Part shown: piece after piece, positions 40,789-49,251 of the stretch
How positions within the stretch are numbered: position 1 is the first letter of the stretch
How the letters are laid out: the number at the start of each line of letters is the position of its first letter
Source of the DNA: Longimicrobiales bacterium
GTDB taxonomy: Bacteria; Gemmatimonadota; Gemmatimonadetes; Longimicrobiales; Gaopeijiaceae
Assembly (NCBI GenBank): GCA_028284495.1
Contig: JANQRP010000024.1
Location: 1-64,000, forward strand
Direction of reading: 5' to 3'
Length of the DNA stretch: 64,000 nt
Made by a program: the position numbers and the translations under genes
The notes under the pieces: model-generated
Told to the model about the DNA's origin: nothing
Database searches by the model: none
The model's input: only the letters and a program-made list of their open reading frames with translations

Positions 40789-42107
40789 GTCTCCCCGTCG
40801 TCGCCGTCGTCGGACGGCCGAACGTCGGGAAGTCCACGTTCTTCAACCGCGTGCTCGGCCAGCGCCTGGCGATCGTGGACGACCGCCCGGGGGTCACGCG
40901 CGACCGGAACTTCGCGAAGGCGGACTGGGCGGGGCGGCGGTTCTTCCTCGTCGATACCGGCGGAATCATCGAGAAGTCCGATCGCCCCCTGGACCGGCAG
41001 GTACGGGAGCAGGCGATGGTGGCGATCGCGGAGGCGGACGTGCTGCTGCTCGTGGTGGACGGCAGGGAAGGCCTCCACCCGATCGACGAGAAGGTGGCCG
41101 ACATCCTGCGGAAGCAGGAGAAGCCGGTGATCGTCGTCGTGAACAAGGAAGACACGCTGCCGAAGCTCCGGGGCCTCCACGAGTTCTGGGGGCTCGGTCT
41201 CGGCGAGCCGGTTCCGGTCAGCGCCATCTCGGGAAAGGGATCGGGCGATCTGCTCGACCGCGTCGTCGAGGTGCTCCCCTCCGAGGCGGAGGACGACGAC
41301 GACCCGACGCGACTCCGCGTCGCGGTGATCGGGAAGCCGAACGTCGGCAAGTCGAGCATCGTGAATCGGCTCTTCGGCGAAGAACGTTCGGTCGTGAGCG
41401 ACGAGTCCGGCACCACGCGGGACCCCGTCGACTCGCAGCTCACGTACCACGGCCATACGCTCGTGTTCGTGGACACTGCCGGTCTTCGGCGCCAGTCGAA
41501 GGTGAAGGACAACGTCGAGTACTACTCGTCCCTACGGACCGAGCGGGTCGTCCACGACGCCGACATCTGTCTCGTGGTCGTGGACGCCTCCGAAGGCGAG
41601 CTTCACCACCAGGACGTTCGGATCATCGAGCAGGCGTGGGAGGCGGGCGCCGGCGTGGGTGTGCTCGTCAACAAGTGGGACCTCGTGGAGAAGGATACGC
41701 AGACGGCCCAGGAGTTCCTGAACGCGGCGGCGGCGCGCTACCCGTTCCTCCGCTGGGTGCCCTTCCTCTTCGTGTCGGCCGCGACGGGCCAGCGGCTTCG
41801 GCAGGCGCTCGACATGACGCTCGAGATCGCCGAGACGCGCCGGAAGCGGATCCAGACCTCCGAGGTGAACGAGGTCCTGCAGGCGCTGCTTCATCGTCAG
41901 CCCCCGCCCGTCGTGAGCGGGCGTGAGATCAAGTTCAAGTACGCGACCCAGGTCTCGGATTCGCCGCCCACGATCGTCCTCTTCGTCAACTTCCCGAAGA
42001 GCGTTCCCGACCACTATGTTCGCTACCTCCTGAACGGCTTCCGGGACGCCTGGGGCTTCACCGGAACCCACCTCCGCCTTCGCCTCAGAGACGCCTCGAA
42101 GTCGTGA
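40785..42107 (+). CDS. der: GTPase Der (EngA)
   Basis: Two G domains: VGRPNVGKSTFFNRVLGQRLAIV and IGKPNVGKSSIVNRLFGEERSVVS; C-terminal KH-like domain. Confidence 0.96.
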   Translation: MSLPVVAVVGRPNVGKSTFFNRVLGQRLAIVDDRPGVTRDRNFAKADWAGRRFFLVDTGGIIEKSDRPLDRQVREQAMVAIAEADVLLLVVDGREGLHPIDEKVADILRKQEKPVIVVVNKEDTLPKLRGLHEFWGLGLGEPVPVSAISGKGSGDLLDRVVEVLPSEAEDDDDPTRLRVAVIGKPNVGKSSIVNRLFGEERSVVSDESGTTRDPVDSQLTYHGHTLVFVDTAGLRRQSKVKDNVEYYSSLRTERVVHDADICLVVVDASEGELHHQDVRIIEQAWEAGAGVGVLVNKWDLVEKDTQTAQEFLNAAAARYPFLRWVPFLFVSAATGQRLRQALDMTLEIAETRRKRIQTSEVNEVLQALLHRQPPPVVSGREIKFKYATQVSDSPPTIVLFVNFPKSVPDHYVRYLLNGFRDAWGFTGTHLRLRLRDASKS

Positions 42108-42742
42108 TGCCCGGCCTCCTCCCCGGACTCCTCGTGGTGCTCGCCTACCTGCTCGGCGCGACCCCGACGAGCTGGTGGGTCGGGCGGGCGGTGTACGGTG
42201 TAGATCTGCGGGAGAAGGGGAGTGGCAACCTGGGTGCCACCAACACCTTCCGGGTCCTTGGATGGCGTGCGGCGTTGCCCGTCGCGCTCTTCGACGTGTT
42301 CAAGGGCTGGCTCCCGACGGCCGCCTTCGCGTCGTGGGCGGGCGTGACCGACCCGGTCGCCTGGTCGCTGGCCTTCGGAGCCGCTGCGATTCTCGGGCAC
42401 GTCTTCTCGCTCTGGGTCCGGTTCAAGGGGGGGAAGGGCGTCGCGACGAGCGCAGGGGTGCTCCTGGCGCTCGCTCCTTGGGCGGCCCTCGTCTGTCTCG
42501 TGGCCTTCGTCGCGGTCGTGTGGACGACGCGCATGGTTTCGGCAGGGTCGATCACGGCGGCGCTGCTGCTGCCACCCGCGGTGGCTCTGACGCCGACGCG
42601 CGGCGGGACCCTGCTCGTCGGGTTCTCCGGGGCGCTGGCGTTGTTCGTGGTCTGGGCCCACCGCTCGAACATCGGGCGCATCGTTCGGGGTGAGGAGAGC
42701 CGCTTCGGCGGCGGATCCGGCCGGGGACCGCGGCAGCCGTGA
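42104..42742 (+). CDS. plsY: Acyl-phosphate--glycerol-3-phosphate acyltransferase
   Basis: YLLGATPTSWWVGRAVYGVDLREKGSGNLGATNTFRVLGW; WVRFKGGKGVATSAGVLL. Confidence 0.95.
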   Translation: MMPGLLPGLLVVLAYLLGATPTSWWVGRAVYGVDLREKGSGNLGATNTFRVLGWRAALPVALFDVFKGWLPTAAFASWAGVTDPVAWSLAFGAAAILGHVFSLWVRFKGGKGVATSAGVLLALAPWAALVCLVAFVAVVWTTRMVSAGSITAALLLPPAVALTPTRGGTLLVGFSGALALFVVWAHRSNIGRIVRGEESRFGGGSGRGPRQP

Positions 42743-43737
42743 GCCGGGTGACGGTCGTGGGGGCGGGGAGCTGGGGCACGGCGCTCGCGTCCGTCCTGGT
42801 GGACAACGGGCACTACGTGACGGTCTGGGCGTACGAACACGAGGTCGCGGACGAACTCCGCACCCGCGGGACGAACGAACGGTTCCTCCCCGGGTCGCGA
42901 CTGCGCGGAGACGTCGAGGCGACCAGCGACCTCGGGTCCGCGCTCACCGGGGCCGAGTTCGCGATCTCGGTCGCCCCGGCGCAGCACGTCGCGACGGTAT
43001 GGGCCGATGCAGCGGCGACGCTGGCGGCGGACGCCGTGGTGGTGAGTGCGTCGAAGGGGATCGAGCTCGGGTCGTTGCGGCGTATGGAGGAGATCTTCGC
43101 CGAACTCCGCCCAGGGGCCCCCTTCGCCGTGCTGTCCGGGCCCAGCTTCGCGTCGGAGGTCGCGGCGCGCGCGCCGACGCTCGTGGTGGCGGCCTCGACC
43201 GATCGGACCGTCGCCCACGCCGTCCAGGCGCTGTTCCGGAATCGCTATTTCCGCGTGTACACGAATCCGGACGTGATCGGCGTCGAACTCGGCGGTGCGC
43301 TCAAGAACGTCATGGCGCTCGCGGCCGGAGTGGCGGATGGTCTCGGGTACGGACACAACACCCGTGCGGCGCTCATCACGCGGGGCCTCGCGGAGATCAC
43401 GCGACTCGGCGTCGCGATGGGTGCGCGTGCGGAGACGTTCGCGGGGCTGGCCGGCATGGGCGATCTGGTGCTGACGTGCACGGGCGACCTCAGCCGGAAC
43501 CGGACGGTCGGGTATCGCCTGGGGGCGGGGGAGGCGCTCGACGAGATCCTGGGTGAGATGACCTCGGTGGCCGAGGGCGTGAAGACCGTAGATGCAGTTC
43601 GCGGACTCGCCCTGCGCGAACAGGTGGAAATGCCGATCGTGGAAGAGGTGTACGCCATGCTCGTGGACGGGCGCGCACCCGACGAGGCGTTGCAGCGACT
43701 GATGACCAGGGACCCAACCTCGGAGGCGACGTGGTAG
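42739..43737 (+). CDS. gpsA: NAD(P)-dependent glycerol-3-phosphate dehydrogenase
   Basis: VTVVGAGSWGTALASVLVDNGH; VELGGALKNVMALAAGVADGLGYGHNTRAALITRGLAEI; LAGMGDLVLTCTGDLSRNRTVGYRLG. Confidence 0.96.
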   Translation: MSRVTVVGAGSWGTALASVLVDNGHYVTVWAYEHEVADELRTRGTNERFLPGSRLRGDVEATSDLGSALTGAEFAISVAPAQHVATVWADAAATLAADAVVVSASKGIELGSLRRMEEIFAELRPGAPFAVLSGPSFASEVAARAPTLVVAASTDRTVAHAVQALFRNRYFRVYTNPDVIGVELGGALKNVMALAAGVADGLGYGHNTRAALITRGLAEITRLGVAMGARAETFAGLAGMGDLVLTCTGDLSRNRTVGYRLGAGEALDEILGEMTSVAEGVKTVDAVRGLALREQVEMPIVEEVYAMLVDGRAPDEALQRLMTRDPTSEATW

Positions 43738-44147
43738 ACGACGGACCCCAGCTCGAGTTCAGCGACGGCGAAGAGCCGATCGCGAGGAAGGTCTACTACG
43801 CCATCGGTGAAGTGTGCGATCTGACCGGCCTGAAGCCCCACGTTCTGCGATACTGGGAGAGTCAGTTCCCCGTGCTCGCACCGAACAAGAACCGCGCCGG
43901 CAACCGGGTGTATCGCCCGAAGGACATCGAGCTCGTGCTGCTGGTGAAGCACCTCCTGTACGAGGAGAAGTACACGATCGAGGGTGCCAAACGGCGCCTC
44001 CTCGAACTGCGGAGCGCCGGCGAACTCGAGGAGGAGCGGCAGGTCGTCCTGGATCCCGAGATCCTCTCGGGGATCAAGGGTGAGCTGCTCGGACTGAGGG
44101 CTCTCCTCGACCGCTCCGCCCCGATCCCCTCCGCCGACGACGCCTGA
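43731..44147 (+). CDS. MerR-family transcriptional regulator
   Basis: KVYYAIGEVCDLTGLKPHVLRYWESQFPVLAPNKNRAGNRVYRPKDIELVLLVKHLLYEEKYTIEGAKRRL. Confidence 0.9.
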   Translation: MVDDGPQLEFSDGEEPIARKVYYAIGEVCDLTGLKPHVLRYWESQFPVLAPNKNRAGNRVYRPKDIELVLLVKHLLYEEKYTIEGAKRRLLELRSAGELEEERQVVLDPEILSGIKGELLGLRALLDRSAPIPSADDA

Positions 44148-44159
44148 CCCGACCTCCGC

Positions 44160-44924
44160 ATGCGGATTCTCTGTACCAACGACGACGGCTATCTCGCGCA
44201 GGGCCTGAACGTCCTGGCCCGCGCCGCGCGGAACCTCGGCGAGGAGGTCGCCGTGGTCGCGCCCGACCGCGAGCAGAGCGCCACGAGCCACTCGCTCACA
44301 CTCCACCACCCGCTCCGCGCCCGCCGGGCGCGTGACGGAACGATGATGGTGGACGGGACACCGACCGACTGCGTCATCCTCGCCGTGGGCGAGCTTCTCC
44401 CCGAGCGACCCGATATCGTCCTGTCCGGCATCAACCACGGTCCGAACATGGGCGAAGACGTGCTCTACTCGGGCACCGTGGCGGCCGCCATGGAGGCCAC
44501 GGTCCTGGGGATCCCGTCGATCGCGATCTCCTACACGGGGCAGGACCCCGACGAGATCGAGGGGTGGGAACCCGTCATAACCGCGCTCCTGCAGCGGCTG
44601 ATCCGGGACGATTGCCCGCCCGACACGCTGCTCAGCGTGAACCTGCCGGCCGTCGTGCCGGGAGACGTGAAGGGCGTGCGGGTGACGAGCCTCGGGAAGC
44701 GTCGATACAGCGATTCGCTCACCCGTGCGCACGACCCCTCCGGGAAGGAGTACTTCTGGATCGGCGGCGGTCGCACCGACTGGACCGGGCCGGAGGATTC
44801 GGACTTCATGGCCGTCCGGGACGGCTGGATTTCGGTGACGCCCCTTCACCTCGACCTCACCAACTACGCCCTCCTCGAGTCGGTGCGCGGGTGGGACGTG
44901 TCGCTGGACGGGTCGGCCGGATGA
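44160..44924 (+). CDS. surE: 5'/3'-nucleotidase SurE
   Basis: MRILCTNDDGYLAQGLNVLARAA; VVAPDREQSATSHSLTLHHPLRA; VLSGINHGPNMGEDVLYSGTVAAAMEA. Confidence 0.96.
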   Translation: MRILCTNDDGYLAQGLNVLARAARNLGEEVAVVAPDREQSATSHSLTLHHPLRARRARDGTMMVDGTPTDCVILAVGELLPERPDIVLSGINHGPNMGEDVLYSGTVAAAMEATVLGIPSIAISYTGQDPDEIEGWEPVITALLQRLIRDDCPPDTLLSVNLPAVVPGDVKGVRVTSLGKRRYSDSLTRAHDPSGKEYFWIGGGRTDWTGPEDSDFMAVRDGWISVTPLHLDLTNYALLESVRGWDVSLDGSAG

Positions 44925-45586
44925 TCGGAGACCCCGACGCGCAGTTCGTCGGCCGCCGCAGGGCGCTGATCGAGAAGGTGCGCGAGCACGGGTCGACGGA
45001 CCTCCGGATCCTCAAGCTGTTCGACGAGGTCCCGCGACACCGGTTCCTGCCCGAGGGCGTGTGGAATCGTGCGTACGAAGATGCGCCGATCCCGATCGGG
45101 TTCCGACAGACGGCGTCCCAGCCGTCGCTTCAGGCGCGCTACCTCGAAATCCTCTCGCCGACGACGGACGACACCGTGCTCGAGATCGGCACCGGCAGTG
45201 GATATCTGACGGCTCTGCTCGCGAGGATGGCCGACCGGGTCTACTCGGTCGAGCGCATCCGCGAGCTCTCGGTACGCGCACGGAAGGCGCTCGACGATCT
45301 CGAGGTCCGGAACGTGGCCCTGATGGTGGGCGACGGGACGATCGGGTGGCGGAAGTACGCGCCCTACGACGTGATCGTCGTGTCCGCGGCGGCCCCCTCC
45401 GTGCCGCAGGCGTACGTCGATCAGCTGGCGGACGGGGGGCGAATGCTGATCCCGGTCGGTGCGCTCGACGCGCAGCGACTCGTACTGGTCCGGAAGGACG
45501 GCTTCGCCGTAACCGAGGAACCGGTCGGGGACGTGACCTTCGTGCCGCTGCTCGGGAAGTTCGCGTTCTCGGAGGATCAGGGCTGA
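44921..45586 (+). CDS. pcm: Protein-L-isoaspartate O-methyltransferase
   Basis: FRQTASQPSLQARYLEILSPTTDDTVLEIGTGSGYLTALLARMADRVYSVERI. Confidence 0.93.
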   Translation: MIGDPDAQFVGRRRALIEKVREHGSTDLRILKLFDEVPRHRFLPEGVWNRAYEDAPIPIGFRQTASQPSLQARYLEILSPTTDDTVLEIGTGSGYLTALLARMADRVYSVERIRELSVRARKALDDLEVRNVALMVGDGTIGWRKYAPYDVIVVSAAAPSVPQAYVDQLADGGRMLIPVGALDAQRLVLVRKDGFAVTEEPVGDVTFVPLLGKFAFSEDQG

Positions 45587-45710
45587 GGGAGCGGCACCTT
45601 CGGGGGGGCTTCGGCGTACACGGGTCCGATACGATATTCCGTGCGGCCGCCGGACCCCCGGTTCGGCGACCGAGCCGTCCATCGACCATCGACTTCGGAG
45701 CCCTCCACCG

Positions 45711-45881
45711 ATGAAGCTCTTCCACAGGCGCCCCGGCGAAATCTTCCTCTCGATCTTCGTGATCACCGGGCTCGTGTTCACCGCGCTCGCGGCCGTGGTC
45801 GAGATGAACTCGGGCAAGGCCGGGCGCGGGTTCGACGACGGCATCATCAACGGGGCCGGCTGGGTCGCCGAAGACAACTAG
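45711..45881 (+). CDS. 56-aa small membrane protein
   Basis: Manual translation: MKLFHRRPGEIFLSIFVITGLVFTALAAVVEMNSGKAGRGFDDGIINGAGWVAEDN*; one TM segment. Not in ORF track. Confidence 0.5.
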   Translation: MKLFHRRPGEIFLSIFVITGLVFTALAAVVEMNSGKAGRGFDDGIINGAGWVAEDN

Positions 45882-45926
45882 CGTGGCGCCGACGCTCCGG
45901 ATTCGACGCGTTATATTCGACGCCGA

Positions 45927-46002
<76 letters not shown>

Positions 46003-46209
46003 GGCTTACCTCCGCGACGAACAGGCCCACTGGCATCGGCTAGTCCGACCGGCGTGGGTGCCGCGTGTTGCCCATCTGTTGCATGGCGGCCGGTTGAGCG
46101 TGGCAGAGCGCGTCCGCAGGGGGCGAAGGCGGGGTGAAAGAGCGGCGGGTCGGGATGGGGTAACCGAGGAACCCCGGATCACACAGCCGCCGAGCCGGCC
46201 TGTGCTCCG

Positions 46210-46962
46210 GTGACCGCGAGATCAATTGTCCAGTGGCTGGTGGATACCGGGTCGATTGAGCCGGTATTCTCGGATGCGTCGCGGGTTCCCCCGGAACTGA
46301 CTGCGGTGGCGGGCTTGGGCTTGATGGTCGTGACCGCGTTCTGGGCCTTTCGCGAGAAGTTGGCTCAAATCGAGGAGATTCAGGCCGACCGACCCACGGT
46401 TGATTGGCACTTCGTTCAGGGGGCCGAGACCAAGAACGGGCACCCGCTTCTGCGGCTGACCGTGACGAATCGCGGCGGGTCTGCCGCCCGGATGTCGGCG
46501 CAGATCGAAACGCTGGATCATTCGCCGGTGAACCCAACTAGAGATCGGGTGGTTGAGACCATCCCCTGGGCCAATCACGAGTATGCGACCCACGTCTCTG
46601 CGGGAGAAAGCGCACAACTCGACGTGTGCCACCTGATTCGACGATCGGACGGGAAGCCGTCGATCTACATGTGGCCGGTTCTTGACGAGAAGTCGGGTGG
46701 AGTGGGCTACCGGACGTTGATATCTGTACGCCCCGATCAAACGCCGAAGCGACTTCGGCTCCGGATTACTTCAGACCCCGCCCCATGCGAGTCTCCCAGT
46801 CTCATCATCGCGTTCAGCGCGAACGGCTGGACCTATGAGGTGGAAGCAGGCGTGGAGGACCATGCAGGGGGACGAGGAGGGGCGGCGCGAGGTCATAGGC
46901 GATGGATGCCGAGTTCTTCATCCAGGGAGCCCGTCGTCAGCTCTGCAAGACGGGCAAGTTGA
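46210..46962 (+). CDS. Hypothetical N-terminally membrane-anchored protein
   Basis: Single ORF with one TM (ELTAVAGLGLMVVTAFWAF) then a soluble domain; inside island. Confidence 0.55.
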   Translation: MTARSIVQWLVDTGSIEPVFSDASRVPPELTAVAGLGLMVVTAFWAFREKLAQIEEIQADRPTVDWHFVQGAETKNGHPLLRLTVTNRGGSAARMSAQIETLDHSPVNPTRDRVVETIPWANHEYATHVSAGESAQLDVCHLIRRSDGKPSIYMWPVLDEKSGGVGYRTLISVRPDQTPKRLRLRITSDPAPCESPSLIIAFSANGWTYEVEAGVEDHAGGRGGAARGHRRWMPSSSSREPVVSSARRAS

Positions 46963-47672
46963 CGACGTACTTCCGCGCGGGCCTCCCGGACTCGCTCGCT
47001 CGTCGAGGGCGTCTCACCTAGGAGAATCGTCTCGAGCTTCATCAGGCACTTCAGTAGCCACTCGAGACCATAGCTCAGGCGGGTCAGGTCCCGTTCGGCG
47101 ACTACCGTCACCTGACCCTCATCGAACGTGTCCAACAGGTTCGGCCCGTGAGATACCAGTTCAGCGTCCGCAGCAAACGGGGTCTTCTCGGCCTCGACCA
47201 TTCGAGCGATCCGCCAGAGCGCGAGTCGCCCCTGCATGGCGCTACTGAACCGATCAACGAGGTGGCCCGAATCCACGAGGAGAAGCGCGTCCGGCAACGT
47301 GGGGGTGAGCGCCCACGGGGAATGGGCCAGGCTATTCCGCAGTGTCGCTGCTTGGCCGATCCGATCCACCACCTGGACCACAAGCCTGTGGTCGGGCGAG
47401 GCGTTTTCAAGCACACGCTTCGACACGTTCTTCACTGCGTTGAGGCGCGTTCGCACGCTGCGGATCTCGTGGATGAGACTGGAGATTGGCCCAGCGTTTG
47501 CTCCGATCACGGCCGCCGCCACACGCACCAGGCGAACTTCGACCCCTGCCCACTGCGAGAAAACGAGGGCGACCAGCCGCGCGGTCTCGTTCGGGGGAAA
47601 GTCGGAGTTGATATCGAGTTCGGTGACTCGGTGGTTGCCCGGAATGTTCGTAAGCTCCTGGAAGGCTTTCAC
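46893..47672 (-). CDS. Hypothetical protein with HEPN-like RN-x3-H motif
   Basis: GTG start; mostly helical-looking 259-aa protein with 'QAATLRNSLAHSPWAL' (R-N-x3-H). Confidence 0.55.
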   Translation of the reverse strand: MKAFQELTNIPGNHRVTELDINSDFPPNETARLVALVFSQWAGVEVRLVRVAAAVIGANAGPISSLIHEIRSVRTRLNAVKNVSKRVLENASPDHRLVVQVVDRIGQAATLRNSLAHSPWALTPTLPDALLLVDSGHLVDRFSSAMQGRLALWRIARMVEAEKTPFAADAELVSHGPNLLDTFDEGQVTVVAERDLTRLSYGLEWLLKCLMKLETILLGETPSTSERVREARAEVRRQLARLAELTTGSLDEELGIHRL

Positions 47673-47809
47673 GATTCCACCGCGACCACCCGCCGCAAGA
47701 GGGCCTCGAGCTGCGCTAGGCCCTCCGTCGGGGCCTCAACCACCCGCGTTCCCACGTCCGCCTGCCGGGCGTGGTCGTTGGGGTTGCTGGGGGTGGTTTC
47801 CTCTCTCAT
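47669..47809 (-). CDS. 46-aa microORF overlapping the start of the HEPN-like gene
   Basis: Manual translation: MREETTPSNPNDHARQADVGTRVVEAPTEGLAQLEALLRRVVAVES*; stop TGA overlaps downstream GTG (GTGA). Confidence 0.4.
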   Translation of the reverse strand: MREETTPSNPNDHARQADVGTRVVEAPTEGLAQLEALLRRVVAVES

Positions 47810-47916
47810 GCCGGCCGCCGGGTCATGCGCACTCCGGTGCTCGCTGCGAACGCGACGGCACCGTCCTCGTCGGCGAAGCAGCGAAGCGCCTCGGTCAGGC
47901 TGGCGGGGGCATTCAT
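47806..47916 (-). pseudogene. 36-aa ORF, possibly a remnant of an IS1595-like transposase N-terminus
   Basis: MNAPASLTEALRCFADEDGAVAFAASTGVRMTRRPA*; the start resembles the N-terminal segment of IS1595-type transposases before their zinc ribbon; ATGA overlap with the 46-aa ORF. Confidence 0.25.
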
Positions 47917-47997
47917 TGATCAGGTCGTGTGAAGGATCGCGTTCATGCAGCGAGCCTGCGGAGCCCCGGTCGGGTTCCGAAAGGATATTGTCGCCCC

Positions 47998-48090
47998 GAC
48001 TAGCATTTGCTGCTGCGCTGTCAGCATCATGGGGAGCGCTGCGCGCTGCCTACTTCGAGGTGCGACAGCGGAAATGCCGATCCGTTAGAA
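47998..48090 (+). repeat. attC-like repeat copy 1 (93 nt)
   Basis: gactagcatttgctgctgcgctg...gcgctgcgcgc...GATCCGTTAGAA; GCATTT and GCGCTGTC pair with AAATGC and GACAGCGG; left end, centre and right end match 48701-48793. Confidence 0.5.
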
Positions 48091-48109
48091 CTCGGTTGTA
48101 GACGCCAAG

Positions 48110-48706
48110 ATGACAGACCGCGAAATCGACGAAGAGATTCGTGAGGTCGAGGATGCCCTCCGCCCCACCCTACGACGACGCCTCTTCTTCATGGGCCTCG
48201 GCGGCTTCCTCGTCTTGTTCGCGCTCCATGGCATCGTCACGGGCGCGATGGAGTTCCAGCTCAACGTGTTCAACCTCCTCCTCTTCCTCATCGGAGGCAG
48301 GCTCTTCTACCTCGGAGCCGACTCGCTCCCACTCATAGAATGGAACGAGGACGGCGTCATCGACCGCACGTCGCTTGGGGGAGAGACGCTCTTCATCCCG
48401 TGGAGCGACATCGACTTCGTTTCAACCGGGCGCGTCCACTCTGGAGTCCGCATCAATCTCCGAGAGCACCCTGCGTGCTTCAGGTTTCTCGGACCTGGCC
48501 GAATGCTTCAGCGCTTCCTCAGCTGGGCCCGCGGTTTTCGAGGCGTCGAGATCAATCCCAGCTTCATGCGCCTCGACTACCGCAAGCTCGGCCGTGTCCT
48601 CGACGAGCTCGTGACTGAGGCCCAGGTGCGGCAGGTGCGCGAAGCCAAGCCAGTCGGTGAACTCAGCGCCCGTGACGACAGACAACCGGGTACCGAGTCC
48701 AAGTAG
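48110..48706 (+). CDS. Two-TM membrane protein with PH-like C-terminal domain
   Basis: RRRLFFMGLGGFLVLFALHGIVTG and FNLLLFLIGGRLFYLG TMs, then DGVIDRTSLGGETLFIPWSDIDFVSTGRVHSGVRINLRE; bracketed by the 93-nt repeats. Confidence 0.7.
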   Translation: MTDREIDEEIREVEDALRPTLRRRLFFMGLGGFLVLFALHGIVTGAMEFQLNVFNLLLFLIGGRLFYLGADSLPLIEWNEDGVIDRTSLGGETLFIPWSDIDFVSTGRVHSGVRINLREHPACFRFLGPGRMLQRFLSWARGFRGVEINPSFMRLDYRKLGRVLDELVTEAQVRQVREAKPVGELSARDDRQPGTESK

Positions 48707-48793
48707 CACGTCCGGCAGCGCGGATATCAACTTCGAGGGGGCGCTACGCGCGTCACGTTCATCCCGCGCAGCAGAGTTGCTGATCCGTTAGCG
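48701..48793 (+). repeat. attC-like repeat copy 2 (93 nt)
   Basis: aagtagcacgtccggcagcgcgg...gcgctacgcgcg...GATCCGTTAGCG; same length and ends as 47998-48090; internal GCGCGG/CCGCGC and ATCAACT/AGTTG complementarity. Confidence 0.5.
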
Positions 48794-48966
48794 GGTTAGC
48801 AGTCAGGCTATGCGTCGATCGGCCTAGAGTAGACCCCTCTCGGCCGGGCCAGGTCGACTCCAAGCCATGGGAAATCCAGTGTTGCGGAGCGACAGGGCAC
48901 AGGTTATCAGTACCGCCGATCCACGTCTCTACACGGGAGCCGTGGGCACCCTTTCGAGGAGGTGGC

Positions 48967-49251
48967 ATGTTTCGACACATGAAGGGATTCGCAATTGCGA
49001 CGGTGGCCGTCTTCCTGACCGCTGGAGCGGTTTGGGCCGATTGCGCCGAGTGGATTTCCGGTAACGGACCTGACGTTGAGGCGGTTGGCGAGCTGGACTA
49101 CCAACTCTGTGTGGACTTGGGTATCCCTCTCGGGGTCATCACGCTCGCGATCTGCGAGCACTGTGCTTGCTTCTACACGGTCAACGACGAGGATTACGGT
49201 GAACTCAATGTGCGCCTGACCGAGACTGAGTGCCTGGGAAATGAGGTCTAG
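48967..49251 (+). CDS. Small secreted Cys-rich protein
   Basis: Signal peptide (MFRHMKGFAIATVAVFLTAGAVWA) and mature Cys-rich segment (DCAEWIS...LCVDLG...ICEHCACFYTV...ECLG); strong SD gaggaggtggcATG. Confidence 0.65.
   Translation: MFRHMKGFAIATVAVFLTAGAVWADCAEWISGNGPDVEAVGELDYQLCVDLGIPLGVITLAICEHCACFYTVNDEDYGELNVRLTETECLGNEV

Noticed and set aside
46040-46537. Minus-strand ORF next to tRNA-Arg as a possible integrase C-terminus
   Set aside because: Its end (AMQQMGNTRHPRRSD) sits where an integrase could be, but there is no recognisable R-H-R-Y active-site sequence and most of the ORF overlaps the better + strand ORF 46210-46962.
47236-47919. 227-aa plus-strand ORF inside the island
   Set aside because: Antisense to the HEPN-like gene and the microORFs; no domain-like motif, Arg/Ser/Pro-rich tail typical of spurious frames.
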